From the NCBI GenBank assembly GCA_030760725.1, contig JASWHV010000003.1, positions 58,170,517 through 58,234,516 of the forward strand: a stretch of DNA of 64,000 bases, in the 5' to 3' direction. Positions 45,972 to 56,927 of the stretch are shown one piece after another. The position numbers and the translations under genes are program-made. The notes below the pieces were generated by a model that saw only the letters and a program-made list of their open reading frames with translations, made no database searches and was not told the DNA's origin. This DNA comes from Neostapfia colusana (lineage: Eukaryota > Streptophyta > Magnoliopsida > Poales > Poaceae). Within the stretch, counting starts at the first letter, position 1. Each line of letters starts with the position of its first letter.

Positions 45972-47516
45972 ATGTCGGGATCGAATGAGAGTCTCTCCGA
46001 CTTTGAGGCCGAGATGGATCAAGATCAATATGTGATGTCTCATCCTCCGGAGTCTCGCTCCAACAAGCGACAAGAGCATGCTGCCGAGCCTTCGCTCACC
46101 CCACCTAGGGTGCGTTGAAAGGTTACAATCAAGAGACCAGCTTCAAAAGCAAATGTGGCTGGTTCTAGCTCGGCGGCTCAATGCCAAACCAAGGGCAAGG
46201 GTAAGGGGCTTGCTTCCGGCCCGATTGGTCCCCTCAAGATGACAGCTCCAAGGCAGGGAAATAGAGATCCCTCAGAGCAGAAGTTCAATAGCAAGGGGAG
46301 TGATGTGGCATGGAACCTGAGGAAGGTAGATGCCTATAGCTCTGGCAAAAGGACAGCAGACAAAAGATTTTGGAGCAACTTCCACTCAGACTACTACAGT
46401 ACCGTGTACCTCCAAATGAAGACTCCAGTGGTCCGCAGCCAATGGATCGACTGGACATATTTTGAAAAGAAGAGCTGTGAAGCCTTTGAGGAGGTTATAG
46501 AGGCTGCAGAGAGACACGGTCTTAAGGACTTTCTCTCCTTCAGATACAACTGGAATGATGAGATCATTACCCAGTTCTATGCAACTTGTCACTTTGCCCA
46601 CGATGGAGAAGACAAAGTGACTTGGATGACACATGAATCCAAGTACACAATTTCTTATACTGAGTTTGCCAGACTGCTGCATCTTGAGGACACCGGCAAT
46701 GATGAGATTGTGATTCACAATCTTGGAGTTATGGAGAAGGACAAGGTGGAATTCCTCTATGATACTCGACTCCCATTCAATCCTCCCTCAACCAAGAACA
46801 TGAAGCCATTCTTCATTGTTCTCAACAAAGTGCTCCGGAAGACCATTGCTCCAAAGGATGGAGATGCTGGGAGTGTCCAAGGTTACTTGAGAACCTTGAT
46901 GAAAGTAATCAGTAGGAGGAGAAGATTTGATATCTTTGATTACATTTGGAATGACATGGTGAACATATCCTGCACACCAAACCGTTCCTGTGGCTATGCA
47001 CCATACTTGATGCTCATGATTGAAAAAGTCACAGGAATTGAGTTTGTGAAGGATGTGGAGCACACTGCTCTAAGGCCTCAGAAGCCTCCTCAAGCCTCTC
47101 TCCCAGCTGCTCCCTCAGCTGGCTCACATGAAGAACATCTAGAGAGAGCTCAAGAAGATGCAAGGTCTTCATCCAAGACTAGGACCTCTCCACACAAAGG
47201 GTCCTCTAGTGGAATTATGAAGTATTTGGCTGCTATTTTTAGTTCTTGCCGCAAAACTGAGGTGAAGCTTCATAAGATGAATAAGGCAAGAAAAGAAGAA
47301 ATGAGATACATGAAGGCCAATGTCAAAGCAATATGCCAGAAACTGGATATTGAGCCCAATGGATCTCCAGTCATCTCAGAGGACTCTACATCTGACTTCA
47401 CAGAGCTTCCTCCTCTCTCTCCATCAGAGCGTGCCTACTTTGGCACGACGAGTGGTCCTCCTCCTCCTCCTCAGCCTGATGATGAAGACGAAGAAAGGAC
47501 CGACAATGAGGAGTGA
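45972..47516 (+). pseudogene. SIRE-1 extra ORF (plant-transposon-protein type), one in-frame stop
   Basis: A single frame of 514 codons from ATG 45972, interrupted only by TGA at 46116-46118 (codon 49). Downstream it is open for more than 460 codons. It has a basic N-terminal part (KGKGKGLA), a conserved module with FWSNFHSDYY, a FYATCHF-VTWM segment, RKTIAPKDGDAG, TPNRSCGYAPYLMLMIEKV and LRPQ, a Ser-rich linker, a Lys-rich helix and an acidic Pro-rich tail. The same family appears in SIRE-2 (56928-58338), and more distantly in SIRE-3. It sits where SIRE elements carry an env-like ORF, but no signal peptide or membrane segment is seen. It may be a DNA-binding factor; function unproven. Confidence 0.8.
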
Positions 47517-47990
47517 GTCGGCGACGACAAGTAGATCCCTCCTCTCCTTCTTTTTGGTGCCTTGATGCCAAAGGGGGAGAGATTGAGGGGGAGTCTTAGG
47601 TCGTAGGCTCTTCTTTTCATGTCCTAGTTTGATAAATGAGTTTTTTTGTAAGACATGTGCTGTCATTATGCTTTTTTAAGACTTATGCTATCACTATGCT
47701 TTTGGACATTTAATGTGAAATGATAACTATGTTATGCTTATGGTTAATGGTGTATGTTTAAAACTGTTATGTACGATTGAGACTCTTGATGATTTTATGA
47801 TTATGCTCATTATGATATTCACATCAAAATTATTGTTCACACACATAGTTTTTCACCCCACCATAAAGAGTGCACTTATGTCTTATGTCTACATTGCCTA
47901 TTTTGTCCAAAGCTCATATGTGCACACTTTATGAAAATCTGAATTTTTTTGTCATATTTGTGTGATCTCAATTGGTTGTCATCAATCACC
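47517..47990 (+). other. SIRE-1 region between extra ORF and polypurine tract
   Basis: Non-coding, AT-rich. It includes CAAAGGGGGAGAGATT at about 47570, resembling a second purine tract. Confidence 0.5.
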
Positions 47991-48004
47991 AAAAAGGGGG
48001 AGAT
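47991..48004 (+). other. SIRE-1 polypurine tract
   Basis: AAAAAGGGGGAGAT ends one base before the 3' LTR. Confidence 0.85.
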
Positions 48005-49335
48005 TGAAAGTGCATCTAGGCATACCTTGTGGGTTTTGGTTGATTTATGACAAACAAATGAGACCCTAACAAAATTGTTGAGATGAGCGCAGGTTCTTAA
48101 AGAAATTAGGAAGAAAGTGCAAAAAGAAAGGAGAAGGAGGATCCAAATTGATAAGAGCCCAGGAGCTGAAAAGATTAGATTACTTAGTATAGAATGTGTT
48201 GCAGAAACACACCCCAAGAGCTCAAGTGAAAGAAATCACACTAACTGCACAAAAATCAGCATGTGCGGACTAGTCCGATATCAACCGGGCTAGTCCGATT
48301 TTTTATCTGCCTAGAAAACGGACTAGTCCGATATGGACCGGACTAGTCCGATTTTATCTCTGGATAGACAACGGACTAGTCCGCACTCCTACGGACTAGT
48401 CCGATATCTCACAACACTTAGGATTTTCTACACACCACACAACGGACTAGTCCGGAGTCAACCACGGACTAGTCCGGACATCGCCAAAGCCTAACGTAAC
48501 CATTGGAAACCCTACTATAAAAAGAGGTGTACGACCATACCAACAAAAAACTTCGACCCCCTGCGCCGTCACACCTCCCAAGAGCCCAAAATTCACATCT
48601 ATCCACACATTCTAACCCAAAAAGAATCAAATCTTTGGGGATTAGCAATTGATCAAAGTAGAGACTTGTTCTACACATCTTGAGCTCTTGGGTTTGATCT
48701 CTCGTACACTTTTGTTTGTTAATTGTTCATCTTTTGAGTGTGTTTGGTTGTGTTCATTCATTGTAATTCTTGGGGAGCCCTCAACTTGTGAGAAGGCCCC
48801 TTGAACGATTTATTTACCCTTTGTGATTAGTGGAAGAGAATCGGCCTTCGTGGCGATTCGACGAGGGTAGGGTTGGTGAAGACCCGGTCCTTAGTGGACT
48901 CCTCAACGGGGACGTAGATTTCCTTCGTGGAATTGAACCTCGGGATAAACACTTGTCTCCTACTCTCGTTCATTCATTGTTCATCATATTCTAGTGTTTA
49001 ATTAATCTTGTGCAATTTACATTGAAGCATTGAAACAAAAGTTGATCTCTGTCGTTCATTGTTTCACTTTGCAATACATCTAAGTATCAAATTAATTTCT
49101 GTTGCATAAAGTACTAGAAGTGAGAATATTGATCAATTTTGATATCTCTAGTCCACGCATACCGTACTAGTCCGCACAGTACCGGACTAGTCTGATTTTT
49201 CTCTTTGTAGAAAACGGACTAGTCCGCACTCTACCGGACTAGTCCGATTTCCCTGTATTTGATAAACCTACTAAGTGTTTCAGGGATCAACAAAGCGTCA
49301 AAAAGCCTATTCACCCCTCCTCTAGGCTACATTCA
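48005..49335 (+). repeat. SIRE-1 3' LTR
   Basis: 1331 bp, very similar to 39029-40376, with TATAAAAAG at 48516-48524 and the same arrays of CGGACTAGTCCG (48266-48480 and 49155-49250). More of the motif copies are intact here than in the 5' LTR. Confidence 0.92.
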
Positions 49336-49590
49336 GTGCGCCGCTTGCAGCACACTCTCTAGGCTGGCTTCCCGCGGTGCTTGCGACGCCATCGCCATCG
49401 AAGGCTGCTAGGTGGCAACAGGCAGTGTCGCCTTAGGAGCTGCCACCGGCGCAGTTGGTCCCGCTCCGGAGCGGGATGAGGCTTCCTGCTCCCTCTGCTG
49501 CTAGCGGCGCGAGGGGTGGGAAGAGCCTCCAACAGACTGGATGTTCACCATCGCGGGCTTCACGGACATCTTCAAGAACCAAAAGCCCCC
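49336..49590 (-). pseudogene. Tat-1 gag N-terminal fragment
   Basis: Continues the gag of 37620-39028 across the SIRE-1 insertion. No single frame is open. It lies between the insertion and the PBS. Confidence 0.55.
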
Positions 49591-49604
49591 TACTTGGCGC
49601 ACCA
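49591..49604 (-). other. Tat-1 primer-binding site
   Basis: The minus strand TGGTGCGCCAAGTA followed by GGGGG is typical of Tat-type elements. It lies two bases inside the LTR. Confidence 0.75.
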
Positions 49605-49606
49605 AA

Positions 49607-50731
49607 TGTCGAAGTGTTTCCCTGCGACACTTCCCCTGGTCTGCCTGAGCAGCCCGCGGATGTTCTTTTTTCGGAGGGGCTAGAGGATCTTGAAGGTATG
49701 AGCGCGATGGTGAGGATGGACACGAGGATCTACGTGGTTCGGGCCGCCGGAGCATAATACCCTACATCCACAGTAGTGCTTGTTGTATTGCTTGCACGTG
49801 TGCGAGAGTGTGAAAGAGTGTATTAGCTGGGTTGCAAACTTGCAAACCTTTTTGCCCAGAGGCTGCCCCGATCCTTTTATAGCACAAGGTCGGGCAGTTA
49901 CAATGTGGCCCGGGGCCTGACAGGTGGCCCCGCAGCTATCTGTACCCTATACGTGAGCTAGGGTATTTACAACAACATGTAACGTCGCTGTCAGAGGAGT
50001 TAAGGCACGCCGCCTGATATGACATGCACCTCTGACCGGGTAGCCGGTGATGATGACGTCCCCGTCTTGTCGTCACCTATCCTCGCTCAGTTGTGCGGCT
50101 CTGTGCCGCTGGGCAGCTCTATGTCGCCGTCACGCCTCACCGCCCTGTCTTTCACCTGAATGGTTGACAGACAAAGGACGGAGGTGTGCGCCATGCGCCA
50201 TGCTTCTAGGGAAGGCGCGAACCTTGAATGCTTGGTCTGACAGCACACCTTTCTCCTTACTTCTTGGCTATCTGCCTGTTGTGCGCGTCCGGGTGGCTGG
50301 CCCCGGGACACGCGTTACCACCGTAGCTGTCCTGCGGAGTAGCGAGGGGTTCGGAGTCGTCAAAAACACGTGGCGGCACTGGAGCTCTCCCATGCTGGAG
50401 GTCGGGCCCAGAGCTGTAGGACACGTGGCACCTCCGGAGCTCTCCTTGGCGGGATGGTACGCCTGGAGTCGTTACCCACGTGGTAGCACCGGAGCCCTCC
50501 CATGCTGGAGGTCGGGCCTGACACCATCGGACACGTGGCGGATCTGGAGCCAGCCTCAGCCGCTTAATAAGGCTCGGAGCCTGTAGACACCTGGCAGCTT
50601 CGGAGCCCTCCTTAGCAGGTGGTCGGGCCCAAGACCCAGGGCATGTGGCTTATGATGGGACCCGCCTCAACAGAAAGGCAGGGCCCAGGCTGTCTTTTAT
50701 CCACTATGCGGGGGTACCTGGTATGCAGGGT
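49607..50731 (-). repeat. Tat LTR (5' LTR of Tat-1), clipped at its right end
   Basis: Similar to 32759-33869 but the last several bases (ending CCGACA there) are absent. At 50732 it joins sequence of the 3' part of another Tat element without a purine tract. TATA box CTATAAAAG at 49874-49882. It was probably once also the 3' LTR of Tat-2. Confidence 0.82.
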
Positions 50732-50775
50732 CCTAGGATCATTGCCTGTAGCGTGGTCCCAGGACCGACCTGAAG

Positions 50776-53005
50776 ATGGAGCTCCTTGACGCCATATTGG
50801 GGATGCTATGCGTCGATGTTGGACCCGATGGTGTCCCCGACGATCTCTTCATCCCACCGGCGTCGTGCTTGCCCATCTTCATGGACCAGGAGTTGAGATC
50901 GTGGCTCTTGAAGTCAATGCCGATGCTGGACGATATCAACATCGCTCCCCGGCAGGTTGGTGACACTTCATGAGGAATAAAGATCCCTGGGGTGACTGGA
51001 GCGAGCGACGGGAGGATTGCTTCCTCCGCTCCGGCCCCGGATGCTCCAAGTATTACCGCGTCTGGCTCCGCGGCTCCGAGTTCCTCTGCCCCAAGCCTGG
51101 ACAAGGGAAAGGGGAAGGCGCCGGCGGCCCCCCGGCCTAGCTCCCCCGGGAAGAAGTGGAGGCTGACTCGCGCGGACGGGAGCTTTGTCTCGACATTCGG
51201 CCCTGTGGCGCCTGCGGCGGCCCCAAGCGCACCCGAGGTTAAACTGGGGGGCACGACCGGATGTAGCGTGGCCAGTCCTGCACCCAAGCTCGCAGAGGGA
51301 GCTCCTACAACTCCAGCACCTCCGCCGTCGACGAAGAGGTCGGATGCAGCCGGAGGTTCTGGTGGCTCCGGAGGCCCGAGCAAGCGTTTCCGAGCCGCTT
51401 CATGGAACTTTGCCGGCCCAAGGTAGATCATCCGAGGCCAGCATTTGCTACTTTCGTCTATGCTTTTGAGGTTGCCTGCTGACCCTTGTTCTTTACGCAG
51501 GGCTCCGTCCACAGGTGCCCCTAGGAGCGCTCCGGCGCCTCTAGTATCCAGCGATCCGCCAGCAGCTTCTGGGACTGCTCCAGTCCAGGGTGCGGACCCT
51601 CCAGCGCCGGTGACGTCCAGACACAGATGTCTCTCCTGCGGCTCCTAGTGCAGGGGACTCCAGCCAGGATCCTTCGTCAGTCAAGGCTCCGGAGCCTGGT
51701 TCTGGGCCAGCCATGGCTGATGAGGCTCCGCCGGCTCATGGCGACGAGCCTGCTTTTGCCGCCGATGAGGGCGCATCGGACGCTGCAGCTTCTACCTCGG
51801 AGGGTAGCACTCCCCAGCCATAAGCTCACCCACCTCCTTCCAAGGACCAAGCCGAAACTTCCCTGGGTCCCTGCGTCATGGTGCCTGCTCCGGCGGCCAT
51901 CGATATCCCGGAGTACGATGCCCAGGAGGCTCCGGCGCGCGTCGAGTGGGTCCTCTTGTCGGAGGCCGTGGCCTCAGCTCAGGCAAGCCTCCGTCGAGTT
52001 CAGCTGGCGCTGGACCAGGAGCAGGAAGCCATCCAGTAGGAGGAGGAGCGCCTCGTTGGTTGGGAAAGGTTGCTCAAGCTCCGGACCCGGAAGACACAGA
52101 GGAGGTCGGAGACGAAGGAGGCTCGCTTGCGGGAGGAGCAGAAACTGACAAACCGGCAGCGGGACCTGGTTGATCAGCTGGACGAGCAGTCCAAGAAACT
52201 CTGGGCAGAAACCAAGGAGGCCCACCAGGTGGCCAGCGATCACCTCGCAACCCTGGAGGAGCTACGGCTAGCGATGGCTCATAGTGAGATCGCCGCAGAC
52301 GAGTGCGAGCGTGAGCTAGTGGAGTAGGACGAGGAGGCTTCGTCGCGCTTGCAACGGGAGCAGGCCGAGCTGAAGTTTTGGGCCGACGACTAGGATTGCC
52401 AGCTGGCCTCTCTGAATAAGGAGCGGGAGAGGCAGATGAAGGAGCACTAGGACCTCCTGGCTGCTGAATTCAATTCCTCGTTCCGCGAGGAGGGACTGCA
52501 GTGTCGTGCCTGTGAGCTTGATGCCCGGGCGGCGACGTTGGCTGCCAAGGAGATAAGACTCTCCGAGAGCGACGCAGCAGCCCTGGCAGCGGCACAGCAC
52601 GAGCTTCAGGGGCTTCGGGCCTCGTGCACGGTGGAAGTCCAGCAAGTCTGGGACTTCCTGGGCCGTGCCGAGTCAGCACTGGTGCCCTTCGGCTTCAGCC
52701 CGGTGCGCGTCGGCGAGCCTTCGCAGGAGATGAGCCAAGTGCTCCCTGCACTTGACTCTGCAGGCTTGAAGATGGCAGCGTTGGAAGACGTTGTCGTCGA
52801 CCAGCTAGTGGTGGAGGGAAAGGCCCTGGCTAAGAAGGTGGCAACACATGTGTTGACCTGCTTCCAAAGCTGGGACCCCAGTGTTTCCCTGGAGCTGGTC
52901 GTCCAAGGCCCCGTCGCTGCGAGGGAGGGGGCAGTCCGGTCTACGGTCGAAGACTTAGGAGCCCTCGTCGCCGAGCGGTTTAGGCGTAGTGCGGGCGAGT
53001 CCTAG
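50776..53005 (+). pseudogene. Tat-2 opposite-strand gene, spliced, coiled-coil protein, degenerate
   Basis: Runs against the element. Exon 1 starts at ATG 50776, continues through one TGA (50971-50973) into a Pro/Ala/Ser-rich segment, and ends at 51422. An intron-like 78-bp stretch (GT 51423 to CAG 51500, with a T-rich acceptor) restores the frame. Exon 2 begins with the same Ala/Pro-rich composition. After a frame change near 51625 it runs through further stops into a long Glu/Lys/Arg-rich coiled coil (about 51950-52650) and a C-terminal part with VWDFLGRAESALVPFGFSP, ending at 53003-53005. No known enzymatic domain. Opposite-strand ORFs near the 3' LTR are known in Tat-lineage elements; their function is not. 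Confidence 0.65.
51423..51500 (+). other. Intron in the Tat-2 opposite-strand gene
   Basis: Donor AG-GTAGAT, acceptor TTCTTTACGCAG-GG, 78 bp. Removing it joins two open segments of identical composition. Confidence 0.6.
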
Positions 53006-54137
53006 GCGGGCCCCGGCCTTTGTATCTTCCTTTTATCTTTGTGTCTTGTCTTGTATTCCTGTGCCGATGAATGAAAGACTTTTTTCTGGCCTCTCATCTT
53101 TCAGCCACCCGGCGCAGGATCCGGTAGGCAGAATCACTTTTAGCTTCCACGAGGCCCCCTGGTCCTTGGTGTCGCAAGGGCCGGGGGTTCTCTGATATGC
53201 CAAAGTGGTTGATGCTTCCTTGTCACTTTCTGTATATATGTACCCTCTTCCTTCCTGTGCGTTGCAGAGGTCCGACCGTCTTGCTTGGCTTGTCCAGTCG
53301 TGATGGCCCCCTAGCAGGTGTGCCCAAGTGATTGGGGACACCTGCCAAAAGGCGCAAGACACCAGCTCTGGACTCTTCGAGAGACGCTAGCCTTGGGGGT
53401 CTGAGAGTGGCCCCCTGGGAAAGCTGAGGTTGCAGCCTCACGGACCGGAGCCCTGTGGCCTGCGTAGACACTAGAAGAAAAGGGTAATTGTGTCGTGTAG
53501 TTTGTATTTTCTCTGTTTGATGGCCCCATTATGGCCTATGGTCCTCTACTAAGCTACAAGACCTGGGTAATTCGGTGTAGTAGTGTCTGGACCCTGGTTA
53601 CCATCCTTCCCAAGGTGGTGGGCCATCCGGGCCCCCAACACTTGGATGTTGCGCTGTAAAGGTAGAGTGTGCACGCTTAGGGCACATGGCCAAGCTAAGC
53701 AGGCCACACACCCTGGACCTCCTGCTGGACAGGCACTCTGAAGAGAGGAAGTGTCCTTCTGGCTCCACCGGACCCGAGCATGAAGGTAACCAAGGGGGTC
53801 CGGAGACAACACAGGTGCCTGAGGCCGTTCCACCTTGTAGCTGGACAACATAACTTTGGCCAAGAGCGAGACAGAGAAACACAACTATGTACACATCTAG
53901 GGGTACACAAAAATACATGCAAGCTCGAAAGATAAGCTACAAAGATGTAGCCATGCATCAGGTAGGGCAACGGTTTTCTTTATAATGGTGGTACACAGGA
54001 GGAGTCAGGCTGTATAGGAGTTTAATAAACTACTCCGAAATGACAAGGGTAGCCAGATCCCCCCGGAGTTTGGTTGATCTGAGCACTGGTCCTAGGCACT
54101 ATGGCCCTTTTACAGGAAAGGACTGCCCTACCCTAAG
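53006..54137 (-). other. Tat-2 3' non-coding region
   Basis: Related to 35180-36100 of Tat-1 along most of its length. It contains one copy of the module with GGGCACATGGCCAAGC and CACACACCCTGGACC. No gene. Confidence 0.65.
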
Positions 54138-54733
54138 CTACGGGTAAAACTTACGGAGGTGCTCAATGTCCCAAGGATTTGGAATTGGGTCGCCATCCTC
54201 CATCGCAAGGCGAACGCATCCTGGTTGGCATGCTTGTATCGCCTGGAAGGGACCTTCCCAGTGGGGGGAAAGCTTGCTGGACCCCTCCCAGGAAAGTATT
54301 CACCGGAGCACTAGGTCGCCCACCTGCAGCTCTTTGCTCCGCACGGACCGCTGGTGATAGTGCCGGAGCGCCTGGCGATATCACACGTTCCGGATTGCAG
54401 CCTGCCATCTGTGCTCGTCGATGAGCTCGAGATCTTCACGCTGGATCTGGTCCTGCGTGGCTTCGTCATATGCCTTGACACGAGGGGAGCCCAAGGTGAT
54501 CTCCGGAGGGAGGACGGTCTCAGCTCCGTAGACCAGGAAGAAGGGAGTCTCCCTTGTGGCTCGGCTGGGTGATGTCCGGCTAGCCCATAGTGCACATGGA
54601 AGCTCATCAATCCAGTTGGTGCCATGCTTTTCGAGGCATCATAAGTACAAGTCCTGAGGCCCCTGAGTATCTTAGCATTGGCTCTCTCGACCTGGCCGTT
54701 GCTCTCTAGGTGAGCAACGGAAGCATAGCAGAT
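54138..54733 (-). pseudogene. Tat-2 integrase C-terminal part
   Basis: The minus strand reads, in one frame with three stops, the end of the integrase core (GQVERANAKILRGLRT, ELPCALWASRTSPSRAT), TPFFLVYGAE, then the C-terminal module ending WDIEHLRKFYP and TAG (54138-54140). The first part of integrase is beyond the SIRE-2 insertion. Confidence 0.8.
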
Positions 54734-56512
54734 TGAAATTGCCTAGAGGGGGGGTGAATAGGCTAGAATACCTGAAATGACTTAATTAAACAAGATTAGA
54801 CCACAAGGGCCGGACTAGTCTGGCACAAGGGTGGACTAGTCCGGTCAGCTTGTTGAAAAGCCTAAAAGGGACCGGACTAGTCTGGCACAGGGGCAGACTA
54901 GTCTGGTCAAATTGTTCCAAAGACCTAAAACATGATTTTTATGGGTTTTTCTTCAGATTTTAGTTTAACTAAGTGTGGATAAACCAACTAGCAATCCTAT
55001 ATGACAAGTGTGATAGAATATTGAAATAGATTGCAAGATTATAATGATGTATACTCTAATAGCGAAATAATCAAAGTAAACCCTAAGCAACCTTGACGTT
55101 CAAAGAAATGTAAATGCAAGAGAGATGCCAAGAAATTTTTCCCGAGGTTCGATTCCACTTAGGAATCTACGTCCCCGTTGAGGAGTCCACAAAGGACCAG
55201 GTCTAACAACCCTTTCCTCACCAAGGTCCACTAAGGCCAAACCGGTTCTTCACTATCTCAGGGGTGAACTTACAAGGTTTTGGGGCTGCTCACAATTCGA
55301 GGCTCCCACTTGATCACTTCAACAAAACTTTACCAATCTTACAAGCCACAGGTCACACCAAGTGCACGAGATCACTCCGAGAGCCTTAAACGTGAAGTTC
55401 TTCCTTCTCCTCTTCTCACACAACCAAATTCACTTAGGATGTGATTCAAGAGGGTGAGTAGGCAATGGGGAAGGCTTGGAGAGGCTCTAGAAAAGCCGTG
55501 GCGGCGCTAGGGTTTCAGAGGATTTTAAATGAGGTCGGGGCATCTCCTTTTATAGAAGTCCCGAAGCCAACCGTTGCCACCTACCAAAAGTCCGGACTAG
55601 TCCGCCTCACACCGGACTAATCTGATCTCACACAGGAACTCTTTGTCCGGGTGAGAACGGACAAGTCTGTAGGACCCGGACTAGTCTAGCCACTAAGGCG
55701 GACAAGTCCGATTCATCAAGGCTTAGCCGTGGGAGCTCTCATCTCACAACAATACAGACTAGTCCGCCTCAAAACGGACTGGCCCGAACTCACACAGGAA
55801 CTCTTTGTCCGGGTGAGAAGGGACAAGTCTAGAGGATCCGGACTAGTCCGGCCACATAGGTGGACAAGTGCGGTCCACCATGACTTAGCTGTGGGATCTC
55901 TCATCTCACAATCATACGGACTAGTCCACCTCAGAACGGACTAGCCTGAACTCACACAGGAACTCTTGGTCCGTGTGAAAATGGACAAGTCTGGCTAGCC
56001 CGGACTAGTCCGACCACTGAGGCGGACAAGTCCGGTCTACCAGGACTTAGTCCCAAAAGACTCTTTTCAATAGAGAAACGGACTAATCCGTCCCAAAAGG
56101 GACAAGTCCGAACTCAGTCAGGAACTCTTAGTCCGCCCCAAAACGGACTAAACCGTGGGGCTTCCGGACTAGTCCGGCCTCTGGCCCGGACAAGTCCGGC
56201 CTGCCCAACTTTACTTCTCTACCACTCTCCACTAAGGATTTGACACTTCTACCGCTTTGAGCTCTATTCTATGATCTCAATGCACTTAACACACACACTC
56301 TCACTTTTACACGGCTAGCCTACTAAAGACTCAAGTGAAACCCTAATTTCTACTCTTCGAGTCTTCGATGTCGTGCTTCATCATTTCCTTTTTGAGAGTT
56401 TAGGTGTCCGCCTTGGAAATGTCATGTGCTTATGATCATCTCAGCTCATTAGTCTCTTAATTTGTCATCATCAATCATCCAAAACCCACGGGGATACCTA
56501 GATGCACTTATA
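54734..56512 (-). repeat. SIRE-2 3' LTR
   Basis: 1779 bp. It has the same ends as SIRE-1 in inverted orientation (right end reads TATAAGTGCATCTAGG instead of TGAAAG). TATA box TATAAAAG at 55547-55554. It is densely filled with CGGACTAGTCCG, CGGACAAGTCCG and variants (54810-54920, 55590-56200). Confidence 0.85.
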
Positions 56513-56527
56513 ATCTCCCCCTTTTTG
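56513..56527 (-). other. SIRE-2 polypurine tract
   Basis: The minus strand AAAAAGGGGGAGAT precedes the LTR. Confidence 0.8.
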
Positions 56528-56927
56528 GTGATTGATGACAACACATTAAGTTTCAACATAAGAGGTAAAAGTTTGATTTTCATAACAAGTGTACATATGC
56601 AAAACTCCCCCTGAATGTATGCAAGAGTAAAAGAGGGGAGTTGGCATACATTCACATGTTATGGTGGGGTGCCTACGTGTTGTGCTCAAAAAGTGTGATA
56701 AGACAATAAGCATAAAACAGCCATAAAATTCAACACGTAGTGTTACACAAAAGATAGTCATGCATAAAACATAGATAGCCATGTCCAGAGATCTATTACA
56801 AGATAGTCATGTCCAAAAGATCTATTACAAGACTAGAAGATGATAAAAAAGGACATCCTTTTCCCACCTCTCCCCCTTTGGCATCAAGGCACCAAAAAGG
56901 AAAAGAGGGAAGAAGATACGCCTAAGT

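Larger units (their letters stand above)
39029..49335 (+). mobile_element. SIRE-1: Ty1/copia (SIRE/Maximus type) with an extra ORF after pol
   Basis: LTRs of 1348 and 1331 bp (TGAAAG...TTCA), an iMet-like PBS, a gag remnant, pol in copia order (protease, integrase, RT, RNase H), a 1-kb region with inverted-repeat motifs, an extra ORF and a polypurine tract. The insertion splits Tat-1 gag. The flanks GTTCG (39024-39028) and GTGCG (49336-49340) are an imperfect 5-bp duplication. Confidence 0.9.
32759..50731 (-). mobile_element. Tat-1: Ty3/gypsy (Tat type), internally deleted, with nested SIRE-1
   Basis: Two similar LTRs, a PBS reading TGGTGCGCCAAGTA, a Tat-type gag and an integrase C-terminus ending in DIEHLCKFYP define the element, which reads on the minus strand. 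Protease, RT, RNase H and most of integrase are missing between about 37600 and 37620. SIRE-1 (39029-49335) interrupts gag. The long 3' non-coding part carries degenerate tandem modules and a plus-strand promoter. Confidence 0.82.
50732..54733 (-). mobile_element. Tat-2: 3' part of a second Tat-type gypsy element
   Basis: Same orientation as Tat-1. It contains the opposite-strand gene, the non-coding module related to 35180-36100 (53040-53960) and the integrase end (54138-54733). It is interrupted at 54734 by SIRE-2; the rest is outside the window. Confidence 0.78.

Noticed and set aside
45972..47516. Extra ORF of SIRE-1 as a viral envelope gene
   Set aside because: It is in the env position but has no signal peptide, membrane segment or cysteine pattern; it resembles plant transposon proteins.
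50739..51512. 257-codon minus-strand frame opposite the Tat-2 coiled-coil gene
   Set aside because: Shadow frame. The plus-strand reading has consistent composition and a sensible intron; the minus reading has no recognisable domain.
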